A DNA stretch of 64,000 bases from assembly GCA_964572825.1 (NCBI GenBank), contig CAZNGS010000005.1, positions 1 to 64,000 on the forward strand, given 5' to 3'. This DNA is from CAYVBE01 sp964572825 (GTDB lineage: Bacteria > Planctomycetota > Brocadiia > SM23-32). The notes beneath the pieces were generated by a model that ran no database searches, had not been told where the DNA came from, and was given only the letters and a program-made list of their open reading frames with translations. This document shows, in pieces, positions 35,475 through 44,073 of this stretch (its first letter is position 1; each line of letters begins with the position of its first letter). A program made the position numbers and the translations under genes.

Positions 35475-37088
35475 ATGCCGACCAGCATGAAGGCGACCGT
35501 GAACGTGCCGCTGGAATGGGGCTATGCCTCCGGACGGCAGTACAAGGACCCCTTCCACGAACTTCAGGTGGACGCGTTGGTGACCGACCCGGGAGGCGGG
35601 GAGCAACGCGTGCCGGCATTCTGGGCCGGCGGCCAGCAGTGGCGCCTCCGCTACGCGCCGCACATGCCCGGAACGTACCAGGTGCGCACGGAATGCACGG
35701 ACCGGGACAACCCGGCTTTGCACGACCGGCGGCTCGCCCTGGAGGCGGCGCCCTACGAGGGCGACAATCCGCTCCTGGCCCGCGGAGGCCTGCGGGTGAG
35801 CGAGGATCACCGACGACTGGACCACGCCGACGGGACGCCTTTCTTCTGGCTGGGCGATACGTGGTGGATGGGGCTCTGTCGGCGTTTGAGGTGGCCGGAT
35901 GAATTCCAGACGCTCGCCGCCGACCGGCGCCGGAAGGGATTCTCGGTCATCCAGATCGTGGCCGGGCTCTATCCCGACATGCCCCCGTTCGACGGGCGGG
36001 GTGACAACGAGGCCGGCTGGCCCTGGGAGCGCGACTACGCCCGCGTCAATCCGGCCTATTTTGACATGGCCGATCTGCGGCTGTTCCACCTGGTTTGCTC
36101 GGGGCTGGTGCCGTGCGTCGTGGGGTGCTGGGGCTTCTACCTGAAGTGGCTGGGCGTTGAGCGGATGAAGAAGCACTGGCGCTATCTCGTGGCGCGCTAC
36201 GGCGCGCTGCCCGTCGTCTGGTGCCTGGCGGGGGAGGCTACGATGCCCTGGTACGTGTCCGAGGAGAAAGAGGCCGACCGGGACCTGCTGAAGCGGGGGT
36301 GGACCGGGGTGGCACGTTACCTCCGAGAGACCGACCCCTACCGGCGTCCCGTTACGATCCATCCCACCCGCCGGGGGATCGAACAGGTCGAAGACCCCTC
36401 CGTGCTCGATTTCGAGATGCTGCAGACCGGTCACGAGGGCTATGAGAGCATTCCCAACACCGTGGAGACAATGCGGACCGCCGTGGGCGATGAGCTCGAA
36501 ATGCCGGTGCTGACCGGGGAGGTCTGCTACGAGGGCATCCTGGAGGGAAGCCGGCAGGAGGTCCAGCGATTCATGTTCTGGAGCTGCATGTTGTCCGGGG
36601 CATGCGGGCACACGTACGGCGCCCAGGGCATCTGGTGTGTGAATCGGCCGGGGGAGCCGTTCGGCCCGTCGCCGTGGGGCAGCTCCTCGGGCGACACCCC
36701 GTGGCAGGAGGCTGCCCGACTGCCGGGTTCGACCCAGGTGGGAGCGGGAAAGACCATCCTGGAGCGGTGGAAGTGGTGGCGGTTCGAGCCGCACCCGGAA
36801 TGGGTCCATCCCGCCGCGGGCCCGGAGGACTACCGGGGCGCCTATGCGGCCGGAATTCCGGGGCAGGTGCGGGTGTTTTACTTCCCCCGGCCCATCCTGC
36901 CGTGGCGTTTCACGCCAACCGTGCGCCGGCTCGAGCAGGGCCTGTTCTACCGTGCCACGTTCGTGGATCCGAAGGATGGGACGGACTACGACGCGGGTAC
37001 CGCTGAGGCGGATGCGGAGGGCGAGTGGACCGTTCCGTTCCCGCCCATCGCCCAGGACTGGGTTCTGTGCCTGGAGCGGTCGTCCTGA
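35475..37088 (+). CDS. Apiosidase-like glycoside hydrolase (DUF5060 + DUF4038)
   Basis: 537 residues, no signal peptide. The N-terminal ~95 residues form a DUF5060-like beta-domain ('VPLEWGYASGRQY', 'PGTYQVRTECT'). The barrel of DUF4038 type starts at 'TPFFWLGDTWWMGL' (residues 121-134). Candidate catalytic Glu residues are E254 in 'CLAGEATMPW' and E349 in 'VLTGEVCYEG'. Families with this pairing include GH140 apiosidases acting on rhamnogalacturonan II and related glycans. GGAGG at 35465-35469 precedes ATG 35475. It stands outside the main glycan island but belongs to the same theme. Confidence 0.82.
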   Translation: MPTSMKATVNVPLEWGYASGRQYKDPFHELQVDALVTDPGGGEQRVPAFWAGGQQWRLRYAPHMPGTYQVRTECTDRDNPALHDRRLALEAAPYEGDNPLLARGGLRVSEDHRRLDHADGTPFFWLGDTWWMGLCRRLRWPDEFQTLAADRRRKGFSVIQIVAGLYPDMPPFDGRGDNEAGWPWERDYARVNPAYFDMADLRLFHLVCSGLVPCVVGCWGFYLKWLGVERMKKHWRYLVARYGALPVVWCLAGEATMPWYVSEEKEADRDLLKRGWTGVARYLRETDPYRRPVTIHPTRRGIEQVEDPSVLDFEMLQTGHEGYESIPNTVETMRTAVGDELEMPVLTGEVCYEGILEGSRQEVQRFMFWSCMLSGACGHTYGAQGIWCVNRPGEPFGPSPWGSSSGDTPWQEAARLPGSTQVGAGKTILERWKWWRFEPHPEWVHPAAGPEDYRGAYAAGIPGQVRVFYFPRPILPWRFTPTVRRLEQGLFYRATFVDPKDGTDYDAGTAEADAEGEWTVPFPPIAQDWVLCLERSS

Positions 37089-37121
37089 CCTGAGCAGGGA
37101 CTGAACAGGAGGTCCGGCGGA

Positions 37122-37832
37122 ATGAGCCAGAAGGTGCTCTACTCGATTCGGGACCTGTCGAAGACCTACCCCATGGGGGAGGTCACCGTTCACGCCCTGC
37201 GGGGCGTGGACCTGGATGTATACGACGGTGAGTTCCTGGTGCTGCTGGGGCCCAGCGGCAGCGGCAAGAGCACGCTGCTGAACCTGGTGGGCGGCATGGA
37301 CAGCCCCACTACCGGTAGCGTGAGCCTGCGGGACACGGAGATCGCGGGCTTCACCGAGCGCCAGCTTACGGCTTACCGCCGCGAGCACGTCGGGTTCATC
37401 TTCCAGTTTTTCAACCTCATTCCCATCCTGACGGCCCGCGAGAACATCGAGCTCGCCACGCAGGTATGCTCCAATCCGCTGTCCATTCAGGAGGTGCTGG
37501 AGCTGGTGAACCTGGCGGATCGCGCCGACCATTTCCCGTCTCAGCTTTCGGGTGGCGAGCAGCAGAGGGTGGCCATCGCCCGGGCCGTCTGCAAGAACCC
37601 CGAAGTCCTTCTGGGTGACGAGCCCACGGGGGCGCTGGACTATGAGACGGGCAAGCTGGTGCTGGAGGTGCTGCGGCGCGTGCACCGCACCTCCGGAAAG
37701 ACCGTGGTGGTGGTCACCCACAACGCGGCCATCGCGCGGATGGCCGACCGGGTGGTACGGCTGCGCAGCGGCACCGTCCAGGACGTGAGCGTCAACGATA
37801 ACCCGATCGAGCCCGGGGACCTCACATGGTAG
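37122..37832 (+). CDS. ABC transporter ATP-binding protein (MacB/LolD type)
   Basis: A 236-residue ATPase. Walker A 'GPSGSGKST' (residues 43-51), Q-loop in 'IFQFFNLIPILT', signature 'LSGGEQQRVAIARA', Walker B 'VLLGDEPTGALD' and switch His in 'VVVVTHNAA'. Short length, with the permease as a separate gene, is typical of LolD/MacB-like type VII exporters. Its TAG overlaps the ATG of the permease gene by 7 nt. An AGGAGG site precedes ATG 37122. Confidence 0.94.
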   Translation: MSQKVLYSIRDLSKTYPMGEVTVHALRGVDLDVYDGEFLVLLGPSGSGKSTLLNLVGGMDSPTTGSVSLRDTEIAGFTERQLTAYRREHVGFIFQFFNLIPILTARENIELATQVCSNPLSIQEVLELVNLADRADHFPSQLSGGEQQRVAIARAVCKNPEVLLGDEPTGALDYETGKLVLEVLRRVHRTSGKTVVVVTHNAAIARMADRVVRLRSGTVQDVSVNDNPIEPGDLTW

Positions 37833-40201
37833 GCTCCGCACTGCGCAAGAAACTGCTGCGGGACGTGAGGGGGATGTGGGCGCAGTTCGCCGCCGCCACG
37901 GCCGTGGTGCTGCTGGCCACCATGATCTTCGTCACCTTCAGGGTGACCTACGGGAGTCTGGTCAGGTCCCGCGACGACTACTACGCGCGCTGTCGTTTTG
38001 CCGACTTCTTCGTGCGTCTGGAGCGGGCCCCCCGTTCGTCGCTAAGGGACGTGGAGGCCATCCCCGGGGTGTGGCGTGCACGGGGGCGCGTCGTGAAGGA
38101 CGTGCCCCTGGAGGTGCCGGGCGACGAGGGCTCGGTCGTGGGGCGGATGATCTCCATGCCGGACCGGCGCGACGAGCCGGTCAACGACATCCACCTCGTG
38201 CGGGGGTCCTATTTCCCCGGCGCTTCTTCCAAAGAGGTGATCGTCAACCAGCGGTTCTGCGAGGCGAACGGCCTCCGGGTGGGCGATACATTCCAGGCCA
38301 CCATCAACGAACGGAAGGAAGACCTCCGCATCGTCGGCATGGTCTACAGCCCGGAGTACGTCTACATCATTCGCAACGTGCAGCAACTGGCCCCCGATAA
38401 CGAGAGCTTCGCCATCATTTTCGCGCGGGAATCGTTCGTCGAAGACGCGTTCAACCTGACCAACGCGTTCAATGACCTGACGGGCCTGCTGCGGCCGGGG
38501 GCGGACGTGGACCGGGTGCTGGACGCCATCGAGGAGGAGCTGTCAACCTACGGGGTCTACCTGAAGCACGGAAGGATCGATCAGCCTTCTAACCGTTACC
38601 TCCACGAGGAGCTGAAGGGGGTGCGCATCGCCAGCCGGGTGGTGCCGATGGTCTTTCTGCTGGTGGCGGCGACGGTCATTCACGTCATTGTCCGGCGGAT
38701 CACGGAGTTGCAGCGCACCCAGATCGGCCTGCTCTGTGCACTGGGCTACACGAAGCTGCAGGTGGTGTGGCACTATATCTCGTACGCGCTGGTCGTGGCC
38801 GTTGTCGGCACGGCGCTGGGGGCTATCTTCAGTCGCTGGCTGGCCGGCCGGTTCCTGCTGATGTACCGGCAGTTCTTCCAGTTCCCGTCCCTGACGGTGC
38901 GTTTCCATGCTTCGCCGGTGTTCTTTGCACTGGCGTTGAACTGCGGAATGTGCGTGCTGGGAGCGGGGCATTCGGCCTGGCGGGTGCTGAAGATGGAGCC
39001 CGCTGTCGCCCTTGCTCCGAAGCCCCCGGAGCGGGGCGGCATCCTCCATCTCGGCGGCCTCTCCTTCGTCTGGCGGGGGCTCCCCCTGACGTGGCGCATC
39101 GCCGCGAGAAATGCCCTCCGGAACCGGACGCGCACGCTGTTCAGCGTCGGTGGCGTGGCGGTGGCCATGATGATACTTGTCGTCGGACGGACGACCACCG
39201 ACTTTCTTGATTTCATCATCGAGCATCACTTCAACAGGGTGGAGCTGGCGGACGTGCGGGTCGAGTTCGTGAGCGAGCGCGGCGAGTCGGCCGTTCTCGA
39301 CCTCGCCCACGTGGATGGAGTGCGCCGGGTGGAGGGCATCTACCAGATAGGGGCGGATGTGCGCAAGGCGTGGCGCAGCAGATTCGTCGGAATCCTGGGA
39401 TTGCCCGCTGAACACCGCCTCTATCGCGTGCTGGACAGATCGGGCCGGCGCATTCACGTGCCGCGGGAGGGCCTGATCGTGCCCAGGGTGCTGGCGGACA
39501 GGCTGGACCTGCGGCCCGGCGATACGGTGGGACTCGATCCCTTCGTGGAGGACATCGGTGAGCGTGAGGCCGTCGTGCGCGGGATTGTGGACGAATACGT
39601 TGGCCTGGACCTGTATGCCCATCGCCATTACCTGGCCCGCCTTCTGGGCAAGGGCCCCCTGGTCAGCGGCGCCATGGCCACCGTGGAGAGGGACCGGTTG
39701 CAGGAGGTGATGGACCGGCTGGACGATCTGCCCGGGGTGATGGCCGTCACGGCAACCCGCCACACGCTGGAGAGTTTCATCGAAAGCGTGCGAGAGCTGG
39801 TCGGGGTGGCGGTCCTGGCGCAGACCATCGCGGGGGCGATCATCGCTTTCGCGGTCATTTACAACGCATCTTCGGTCAGCATTGCGGAGCAGGAACGCGA
39901 CCTGGCCTGCATGCGCAGCCTGGGCTACAGCCAGGAGCAGGTCGCCGACATCGCAACCCACGACGTCATGCCGCTGGGGCTGGCGGGCGTGGCGCTGGGC
40001 GTGCCCCTGGCGATGCTTGTGTCCCGCATCATCGCCGATGCCTACGAGACGGACCTCTACCGGCTGCCGGTGGTCATATGCCCGGCCACCTACCTGACCT
40101 CTGCGGCGTTGGTGCTGTTGTTCCTGCTCGTGTCACGATGGCTGGCCCGCCGCCGGGTGTACCGCATCGACATCGTCCGTCGGCTGAAGACCAGGGAGTA
40201 A
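37826..40201 (+). CDS. FtsX/MacB-family ABC transporter permease (duplicated FtsX unit)
   Basis: A 791-residue inner-membrane protein. One TM near the N-terminus (about residues 15-35) and a large periplasmic domain are followed by three TMs ('VPMVFLLVAATVIHVIV', 'ISYALVVAVVGTALGAIF', 'FALALNCGMCVLGAGHSAW'). After residue ~430 the pattern repeats with another N-terminal-type TM, a periplasmic domain and three C-terminal TMs. Such duplicated FtsX permeases export lipids, lipoproteins or peptides mechanically through a periplasmic partner. The partner here may be the adaptor at 41806-43131. Translationally coupled to the ATPase. Confidence 0.9.
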   Translation: MVGSALRKKLLRDVRGMWAQFAAATAVVLLATMIFVTFRVTYGSLVRSRDDYYARCRFADFFVRLERAPRSSLRDVEAIPGVWRARGRVVKDVPLEVPGDEGSVVGRMISMPDRRDEPVNDIHLVRGSYFPGASSKEVIVNQRFCEANGLRVGDTFQATINERKEDLRIVGMVYSPEYVYIIRNVQQLAPDNESFAIIFARESFVEDAFNLTNAFNDLTGLLRPGADVDRVLDAIEEELSTYGVYLKHGRIDQPSNRYLHEELKGVRIASRVVPMVFLLVAATVIHVIVRRITELQRTQIGLLCALGYTKLQVVWHYISYALVVAVVGTALGAIFSRWLAGRFLLMYRQFFQFPSLTVRFHASPVFFALALNCGMCVLGAGHSAWRVLKMEPAVALAPKPPERGGILHLGGLSFVWRGLPLTWRIAARNALRNRTRTLFSVGGVAVAMMILVVGRTTTDFLDFIIEHHFNRVELADVRVEFVSERGESAVLDLAHVDGVRRVEGIYQIGADVRKAWRSRFVGILGLPAEHRLYRVLDRSGRRIHVPREGLIVPRVLADRLDLRPGDTVGLDPFVEDIGEREAVVRGIVDEYVGLDLYAHRHYLARLLGKGPLVSGAMATVERDRLQEVMDRLDDLPGVMAVTATRHTLESFIESVRELVGVAVLAQTIAGAIIAFAVIYNASSVSIAEQERDLACMRSLGYSQEQVADIATHDVMPLGLAGVALGVPLAMLVSRIIADAYETDLYRLPVVICPATYLTSAALVLLFLLVSRWLARRRVYRIDIVRRLKTRE

Positions 40202-40238
40202 CCGTGGAAGGCAGCAGGGCAGAGAACACATCGGGCTT

Positions 40239-40267
40239 TTGTGTTAAACGGTATTGTTTGATACAAC
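40239..40267 (+). promoter_or_regulatory. Promoter candidate upstream of the signalling genes
   Basis: TTGTGT, a 17-nt spacer and TACAAC in a short AT-rich island (about 40236-40270) within GC-rich DNA. A start near 40275 gives a leader of ~100 nt before ATG 40377. Confidence 0.4.
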
Positions 40268-40376
40268 ATGCGTACGCAACGGTGAACACCGGCGGGATTG
40301 CGCGGGTAAGGAGCACGGTTTGCCCGGTGGACGCCGGGTTTGCATTTGACGTGCTGCCCCGGGCGGGAGGTACGCC

Positions 40377-40730
40377 ATGAAGCTCGGGCTAAAACTCACC
40401 TTCAGCTTCCTGTTCATCGCGTTGCTGTCTCTTTTGGGCGGTTACCTGTCCAGCCAGACGGTGCAGGAGCAGATGCGCGAGTATGCCAGGAATTCCACGG
40501 GGACAGCGGCCGTGGATGTGCTGGACGCCGTTCACAGGGAGTTCAGAGAGCAGGTGTACGGGTGGAAGGAGTGGCTGCGGGCCTCGCGCCTGCCCGAGCT
40601 GCTGGCGCGCGAGCCGGGAGCGAAGTCCTTCGTCACCAAGCCGATCGGGGTGAAGGATTTTATGCGGGCCGTGCGGGTCCTTCAGGAATACTGGCTGGAA
40701 GTTGTCGCGTTGCCTCTGAGGAAGAACTGA
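40377..40730 (+). pseudogene. Histidine kinase / response regulator deletion chimera
   Basis: A 117-residue frame with ends from two different proteins. Residues 1-78 look like the start of a membrane sensor kinase: TM at about 7-25, then 'VLDAVHREFREQVYGWKEWLRAS', an N-terminal sensor segment seen in PAS-type kinases. Residues ~80-117 ('GAKSFVTKPIGVKDF' ... 'VLQEYWLEVVALPL') match the C-terminal end of an Rcp1-like receiver domain, with the conserved Lys88-Pro89. The middle of both genes (rest of the kinase and most of the receiver) is absent, so an in-frame deletion or assembly collapse near 40611-40620 is inferred. A kinase plus receiver would fit in front of the next gene. No function expected. 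Confidence 0.65.
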
Positions 40731-40733
40731 ACC

Positions 40734-41669
40734 GTGGCGAAAAAGCGACTGACAATCCTGGTTGTTGACGATGACGCAGACGACGTGGAGCTTCTGCGGC
40801 GTTGGGTCGAGGGCGTGGAGAGCTGGAATGCCGACCTGCTTCAGGCGGACAATTGGGAACAGGCGCAGCAACGCCTGGAATCGCGTCAGATCGACGTGGT
40901 GTTTCTCGATTACCAGTTGGGTGCCCGCACCGGACTCGAGGTGTTGGCCGATTACGCGGAGGCCGGCTATTCCGCCCCGGTCCTGATGCTGACCGGCCAG
41001 GGAGACGAGCAGGTCGCCGTCAAGGCCTTGAAAAGCGGCGTCGCCGATTACCTCGTCAAAGGGCAGCTCTCCCGGGACAGCCTTGTCGCGTCCGTTGAGG
41101 GGGCCATGGAGGAAGCCAACCGGCAGAGAGAGGAGCAGCGGCACCAGCGCGAACTGGAGCGGATGGCCGTCACCGATGCGCTGACCGGGCTCTACAACCG
41201 CCGCGCCTTCGAGGAACGTCTGAGGGAGGAAGTTCAGCGCACAAAGCGTTACCTGCACGCGATCAGTCTCCTGATGCTGGACCTGGACCACTTCAAGCGG
41301 GTCAACGATACCTACGGTCACGTGGTGGGTGACGAGGTGCTGCTGGAGATTGCGCGGATCGTCCGGGGCAACATCCGCAGCGTGGACATCCCCTGCCGCT
41401 ACGGCGGGGAGGAACTGTGCGTTATAGTGCCCGGCACCAGTCTTGCCGGTGCGGAGACCCTCGCCGAAAGGCTGCGCCGGCTGATGGCGGAGCACGAGTT
41501 TCACGGCCCCCACGGGGACACATTCCACGTGACGTGCAGCGTGGGCGTCAGCGTTTTCAACGGCGGAGCCGACGTCAGCGCTGACGATTTGATAACCGCT
41601 GCGGACGAGGCCCTCTACCGCGCGAAGGAGCAGGGACGCAATCGGGTGGTCGTTCGGAAGCTGGCGTGA
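40734..41669 (+). CDS. Response regulator with GGDEF diguanylate cyclase domain
   Basis: A 311-residue protein from GTG 40734, 3 nt after the preceding stop, with GAGGAAG upstream. Receiver domain at residues 5-125 with acidic D12/D13 and phospho-acceptor D59 in 'VVFLDYQLG'. A short coiled linker ('REEQRHQRELERM') leads to a GGDEF domain: 'DALTGLYNRRAF', 'LDLDHFKRVNDTYGH' and active loop 'YGGEEL'. R-S-V-D lies five residues before the loop, a proper inhibitory I-site. It should make c-di-GMP when phosphorylated. The cognate kinase is probably the truncated gene just upstream. Confidence 0.94.
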   Translation: MAKKRLTILVVDDDADDVELLRRWVEGVESWNADLLQADNWEQAQQRLESRQIDVVFLDYQLGARTGLEVLADYAEAGYSAPVLMLTGQGDEQVAVKALKSGVADYLVKGQLSRDSLVASVEGAMEEANRQREEQRHQRELERMAVTDALTGLYNRRAFEERLREEVQRTKRYLHAISLLMLDLDHFKRVNDTYGHVVGDEVLLEIARIVRGNIRSVDIPCRYGGEELCVIVPGTSLAGAETLAERLRRLMAEHEFHGPHGDTFHVTCSVGVSVFNGGADVSADDLITAADEALYRAKEQGRNRVVVRKLA

Positions 41670-41718
41670 GTCCGCGCAGCCTCCGGCGGGCCGACGCGGC
41701 GCTGTCCCGGCGGGAATG

Positions 41719-41746
41719 TTGCGAGTGGTGTTCACGGCGATATAAT
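41719..41746 (+). promoter_or_regulatory. Promoter candidate for the membrane-fusion protein gene
   Basis: TTGCGA, a 16-nt spacer and a perfect TATAAT. A start near 41753 would leave a leader of about 53 nt before ATG 41806, which has a GGGGGGAG site. Confidence 0.5.
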
Positions 41747-41805
41747 GCGCCTGCTGCGTCCCGGCCGAGGTTGCCGGCTGAGTCAGGGGGGAGAACTGCT
41801 GCACC

Positions 41806-43131
41806 ATGAAAAAACTGCTCGCCAGACTGGGCTGGGTGGTCGTGATCGCCGCACTGATCGTCGCGGCGTACGTTTACGACAGGACCCGGAGCCTCCTCGT
41901 GGAGATGGGAACGGTCTCCCGCGGTCGCATCGAGGAGTACGTGACCGAGGAGGCCCGCACGCAGCTCGAAACCGAACGGGTCATTGCTGCGGAGCGCGCC
42001 GGCACGGTGGAACGGATCGGGCTGGTGGAGGGCGACATTGTCTCGGCCGGCCAGACCGTCACCTCCGTGGAAGCGACGGAGCTGGAGCTCTCCCTGGGTA
42101 TCCTGCAGGATGAGCTGGCGGAGATTCAGGCGCGCCTCAGCGGCGCCGATGTCCCCCTGCCTAAACCGGCGGAGGTCGAGACGGCAGACAAGAGGCGGGA
42201 GCAGGCCGCACTGAAGCTGGCTCGCACCACGCAGCAGGTGAACGCAGCGCGGGCGGAGCTGGAGTTCGCACAGCGGCAGTTCACCCGAATTGAGGGACTG
42301 AAAGAGTCCGGTTCGGCCAGCGATGAGCAGTTCGACGCGGCGCGGAGACGGCTGGAGGTGGCGCGCGCAGAGTTGAAGGCTGCCGAGCACGACCTGGAGG
42401 CGGCCCGCGTGGCCGTGCAGATCGCCGAACTGGGCAGAAAGGTGCTGGATCAGTCCATGCAGGATACCGCTCACCTGCATCAGCTCTACCAGGCTCAGCA
42501 GGAGCGCGTCAGCAAGATGCTCCAGCTCACCGTGCAGGAATCGCATATTGAGAGCCCCATCGACGGCGTGGTGCTGGAGAAGATGAGCGACAGCCAGCAG
42601 TACGTACAGCCCGGCACGCCGCTGCTGAGGGTGGGGGATATGGGTTCCATCGAGGTCCGCGCGGACATCCTGTCCGACGAGGTGGGCCGCGTGCGGGTGG
42701 GGCAGAAAGTGCTGCTGGTGGGCCGCGCCCTGCCGGAGCCGCCTCCCGTGGGCAGGGTCAAGAGGATATTCCCGTCCGGATTCACCAAGATATCCTCCCT
42801 CGGCGTCCGGGAGCAGCGCGTCTCCGTCCTGGTCGAGTTCCACAACTCGAACCTCGGCCTGAAGCCGGGGTACGAGCTGGATGTGAAGATCGTGGTCGCG
42901 TCCGAAGAAGACGCCGTTCTGGTGCCCGGCGAGGCGGTATTCGCCACGGAAGAAGGGATGGGGGTCTTCGTGGTGGAGGGTGGGAAAGCCCGCCTGCGGG
43001 AGGTGGAAACCGGGTTGACCGGGGAGGACTACTACCAGGTCAGGGCGGGCCTCCAGCCGGGTGAGGTGGTCGTGCTGCGGCCGCCGACCGAGCTGGAGGA
43101 CGGACGCCGCGTGAAGAAAGCCATCGACTGA
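41806..43131 (+). CDS. HlyD/RND-type periplasmic adaptor (membrane fusion protein)
   Basis: 441 residues. N-terminal membrane anchor (residues 8-25). First half of a lipoyl-like domain ('GTVERIGLVEGDIVSAGQTV'), a long alpha-helical hairpin rich in Ala, Glu, Gln and Arg (about 95-245), second lipoyl half ('IESPIDGVVLEKMSDSQQYV'), then a beta-barrel ('IEVRADILSDEVGRVRVGQ'). This is the MacA/HlyD architecture, bridging an inner-membrane exporter to an outer-membrane channel. It probably serves the ABC pair at 37122-40201, from which it is separated by the signalling genes; it also has its own promoter candidate. Confidence 0.92.
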   Translation: MKKLLARLGWVVVIAALIVAAYVYDRTRSLLVEMGTVSRGRIEEYVTEEARTQLETERVIAAERAGTVERIGLVEGDIVSAGQTVTSVEATELELSLGILQDELAEIQARLSGADVPLPKPAEVETADKRREQAALKLARTTQQVNAARAELEFAQRQFTRIEGLKESGSASDEQFDAARRRLEVARAELKAAEHDLEAARVAVQIAELGRKVLDQSMQDTAHLHQLYQAQQERVSKMLQLTVQESHIESPIDGVVLEKMSDSQQYVQPGTPLLRVGDMGSIEVRADILSDEVGRVRVGQKVLLVGRALPEPPPVGRVKRIFPSGFTKISSLGVREQRVSVLVEFHNSNLGLKPGYELDVKIVVASEEDAVLVPGEAVFATEEGMGVFVVEGGKARLREVETGLTGEDYYQVRAGLQPGEVVVLRPPTELEDGRRVKKAID

Positions 43132-43192
43132 CGGCGGCCCGAAGGACCGACTGTTTTCTGTTCACCGTGTGGGCGTAAGGAAGGACACCATC

Positions 43193-43999
43193 ATGAAGCT
43201 CGGGCTGGTGACCTACAACCTGGCGAAAGACTGGACCCTGGACAGGATCATCGAGATGTGTAGCGAGCACGGCTTCGAGGGGGGCGAACTGCGCACAACC
43301 CATGCTCACGGGGTGGAGGTGGACCTGGACGAGGACGGGCGGCGGGAGGTTCGCCGAAAGTTCGAGGACTCGCCCGTGGAGCTGGCGGGTCTGGGGAGCG
43401 CCTTCGAGTACCACTCCAATGACCCGGAGGAACTGCGCCGCAACATCGAAGGCACCAGGGAGTACTGCCGGCTGGCGGCGGACGTCGGCGCGCCGGGCGT
43501 CAAGGTCCGGCCGAATGCCCTGCTGGTGGACCAGGGCGTGCCGGAGGAGACCACGCTCCGCCAGATAGGTGAGTCGCTGGCCGAGGTGGGAGAGTTCGCC
43601 AGCGCCCTCGACGTGCAGATACGGCTGGAAGTGCATGGCCGGGATACGCAGGACCCCCGAAGGATCCGCCGGATGCTCGACCATGCGGGTCATCCCAACG
43701 TTTTCGTGTGCTGGAATTCCAACGCCTGCGAAGTTCAGGACGGCTCGATAGGTCGCAACTTCGATCTGCTGGCCGATGACATAGCGCTGGTGCACATGCG
43801 CGATGTGTGCGCGGACGACTACCCCTGGCTGGAGCTGCTGCGGCTTCTGCGGCAGAGCGGATACAGGGGGTTCTGCCTGGCGGAGATAGCCGGCAGCGAT
43901 CAGCCCGGCCGCATCATGGACTATTACCGCACGCTCTGGGAGGCGTACCACCACATCCTGGACCTGGAGGGCGTGCCTGCCACGCCGGTGCCTCAGTAA
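43193..43999 (+). CDS. Sugar phosphate isomerase/epimerase-like TIM barrel (AP_endonuc_2 family)
   Basis: 268 residues from ATG 43193 (site AAGGAAGG). Blocks of the family are Glu in 'IRLEVHGRD', His in 'ALVHMRDVC' and Glu in 'FCLAEIAGSD'. The strand that carries the metal Asp in the other two barrels reads 'VFVCWNSNACEV', with Asn instead, so metal binding is altered. It stands alone between the adaptor gene and the phosphomannomutase-like gene. Substrate unknown. Confidence 0.8.
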   Translation: MKLGLVTYNLAKDWTLDRIIEMCSEHGFEGGELRTTHAHGVEVDLDEDGRREVRRKFEDSPVELAGLGSAFEYHSNDPEELRRNIEGTREYCRLAADVGAPGVKVRPNALLVDQGVPEETTLRQIGESLAEVGEFASALDVQIRLEVHGRDTQDPRRIRRMLDHAGHPNVFVCWNSNACEVQDGSIGRNFDLLADDIALVHMRDVCADDYPWLELLRLLRQSGYRGFCLAEIAGSDQPGRIMDYYRTLWEAYHHILDLEGVPATPVPQ

Positions 44000-44008
44000 A
44001 GCGGTTGT

Positions 44009-44038
44009 TTGACCTCCCGCCGACCTGTGGCGTATGCT
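44009..44038 (+). promoter_or_regulatory. Promoter candidate for the phosphomannomutase-like gene
   Basis: TTGACC, an 18-nt spacer and TATGCT, about 36 nt before ATG 44074, which has a GGGAGG site. Confidence 0.4.
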
Positions 44039-44073
44039 GATGATGAAGAAGCCCCGGTCGGGAGGACTATCGA

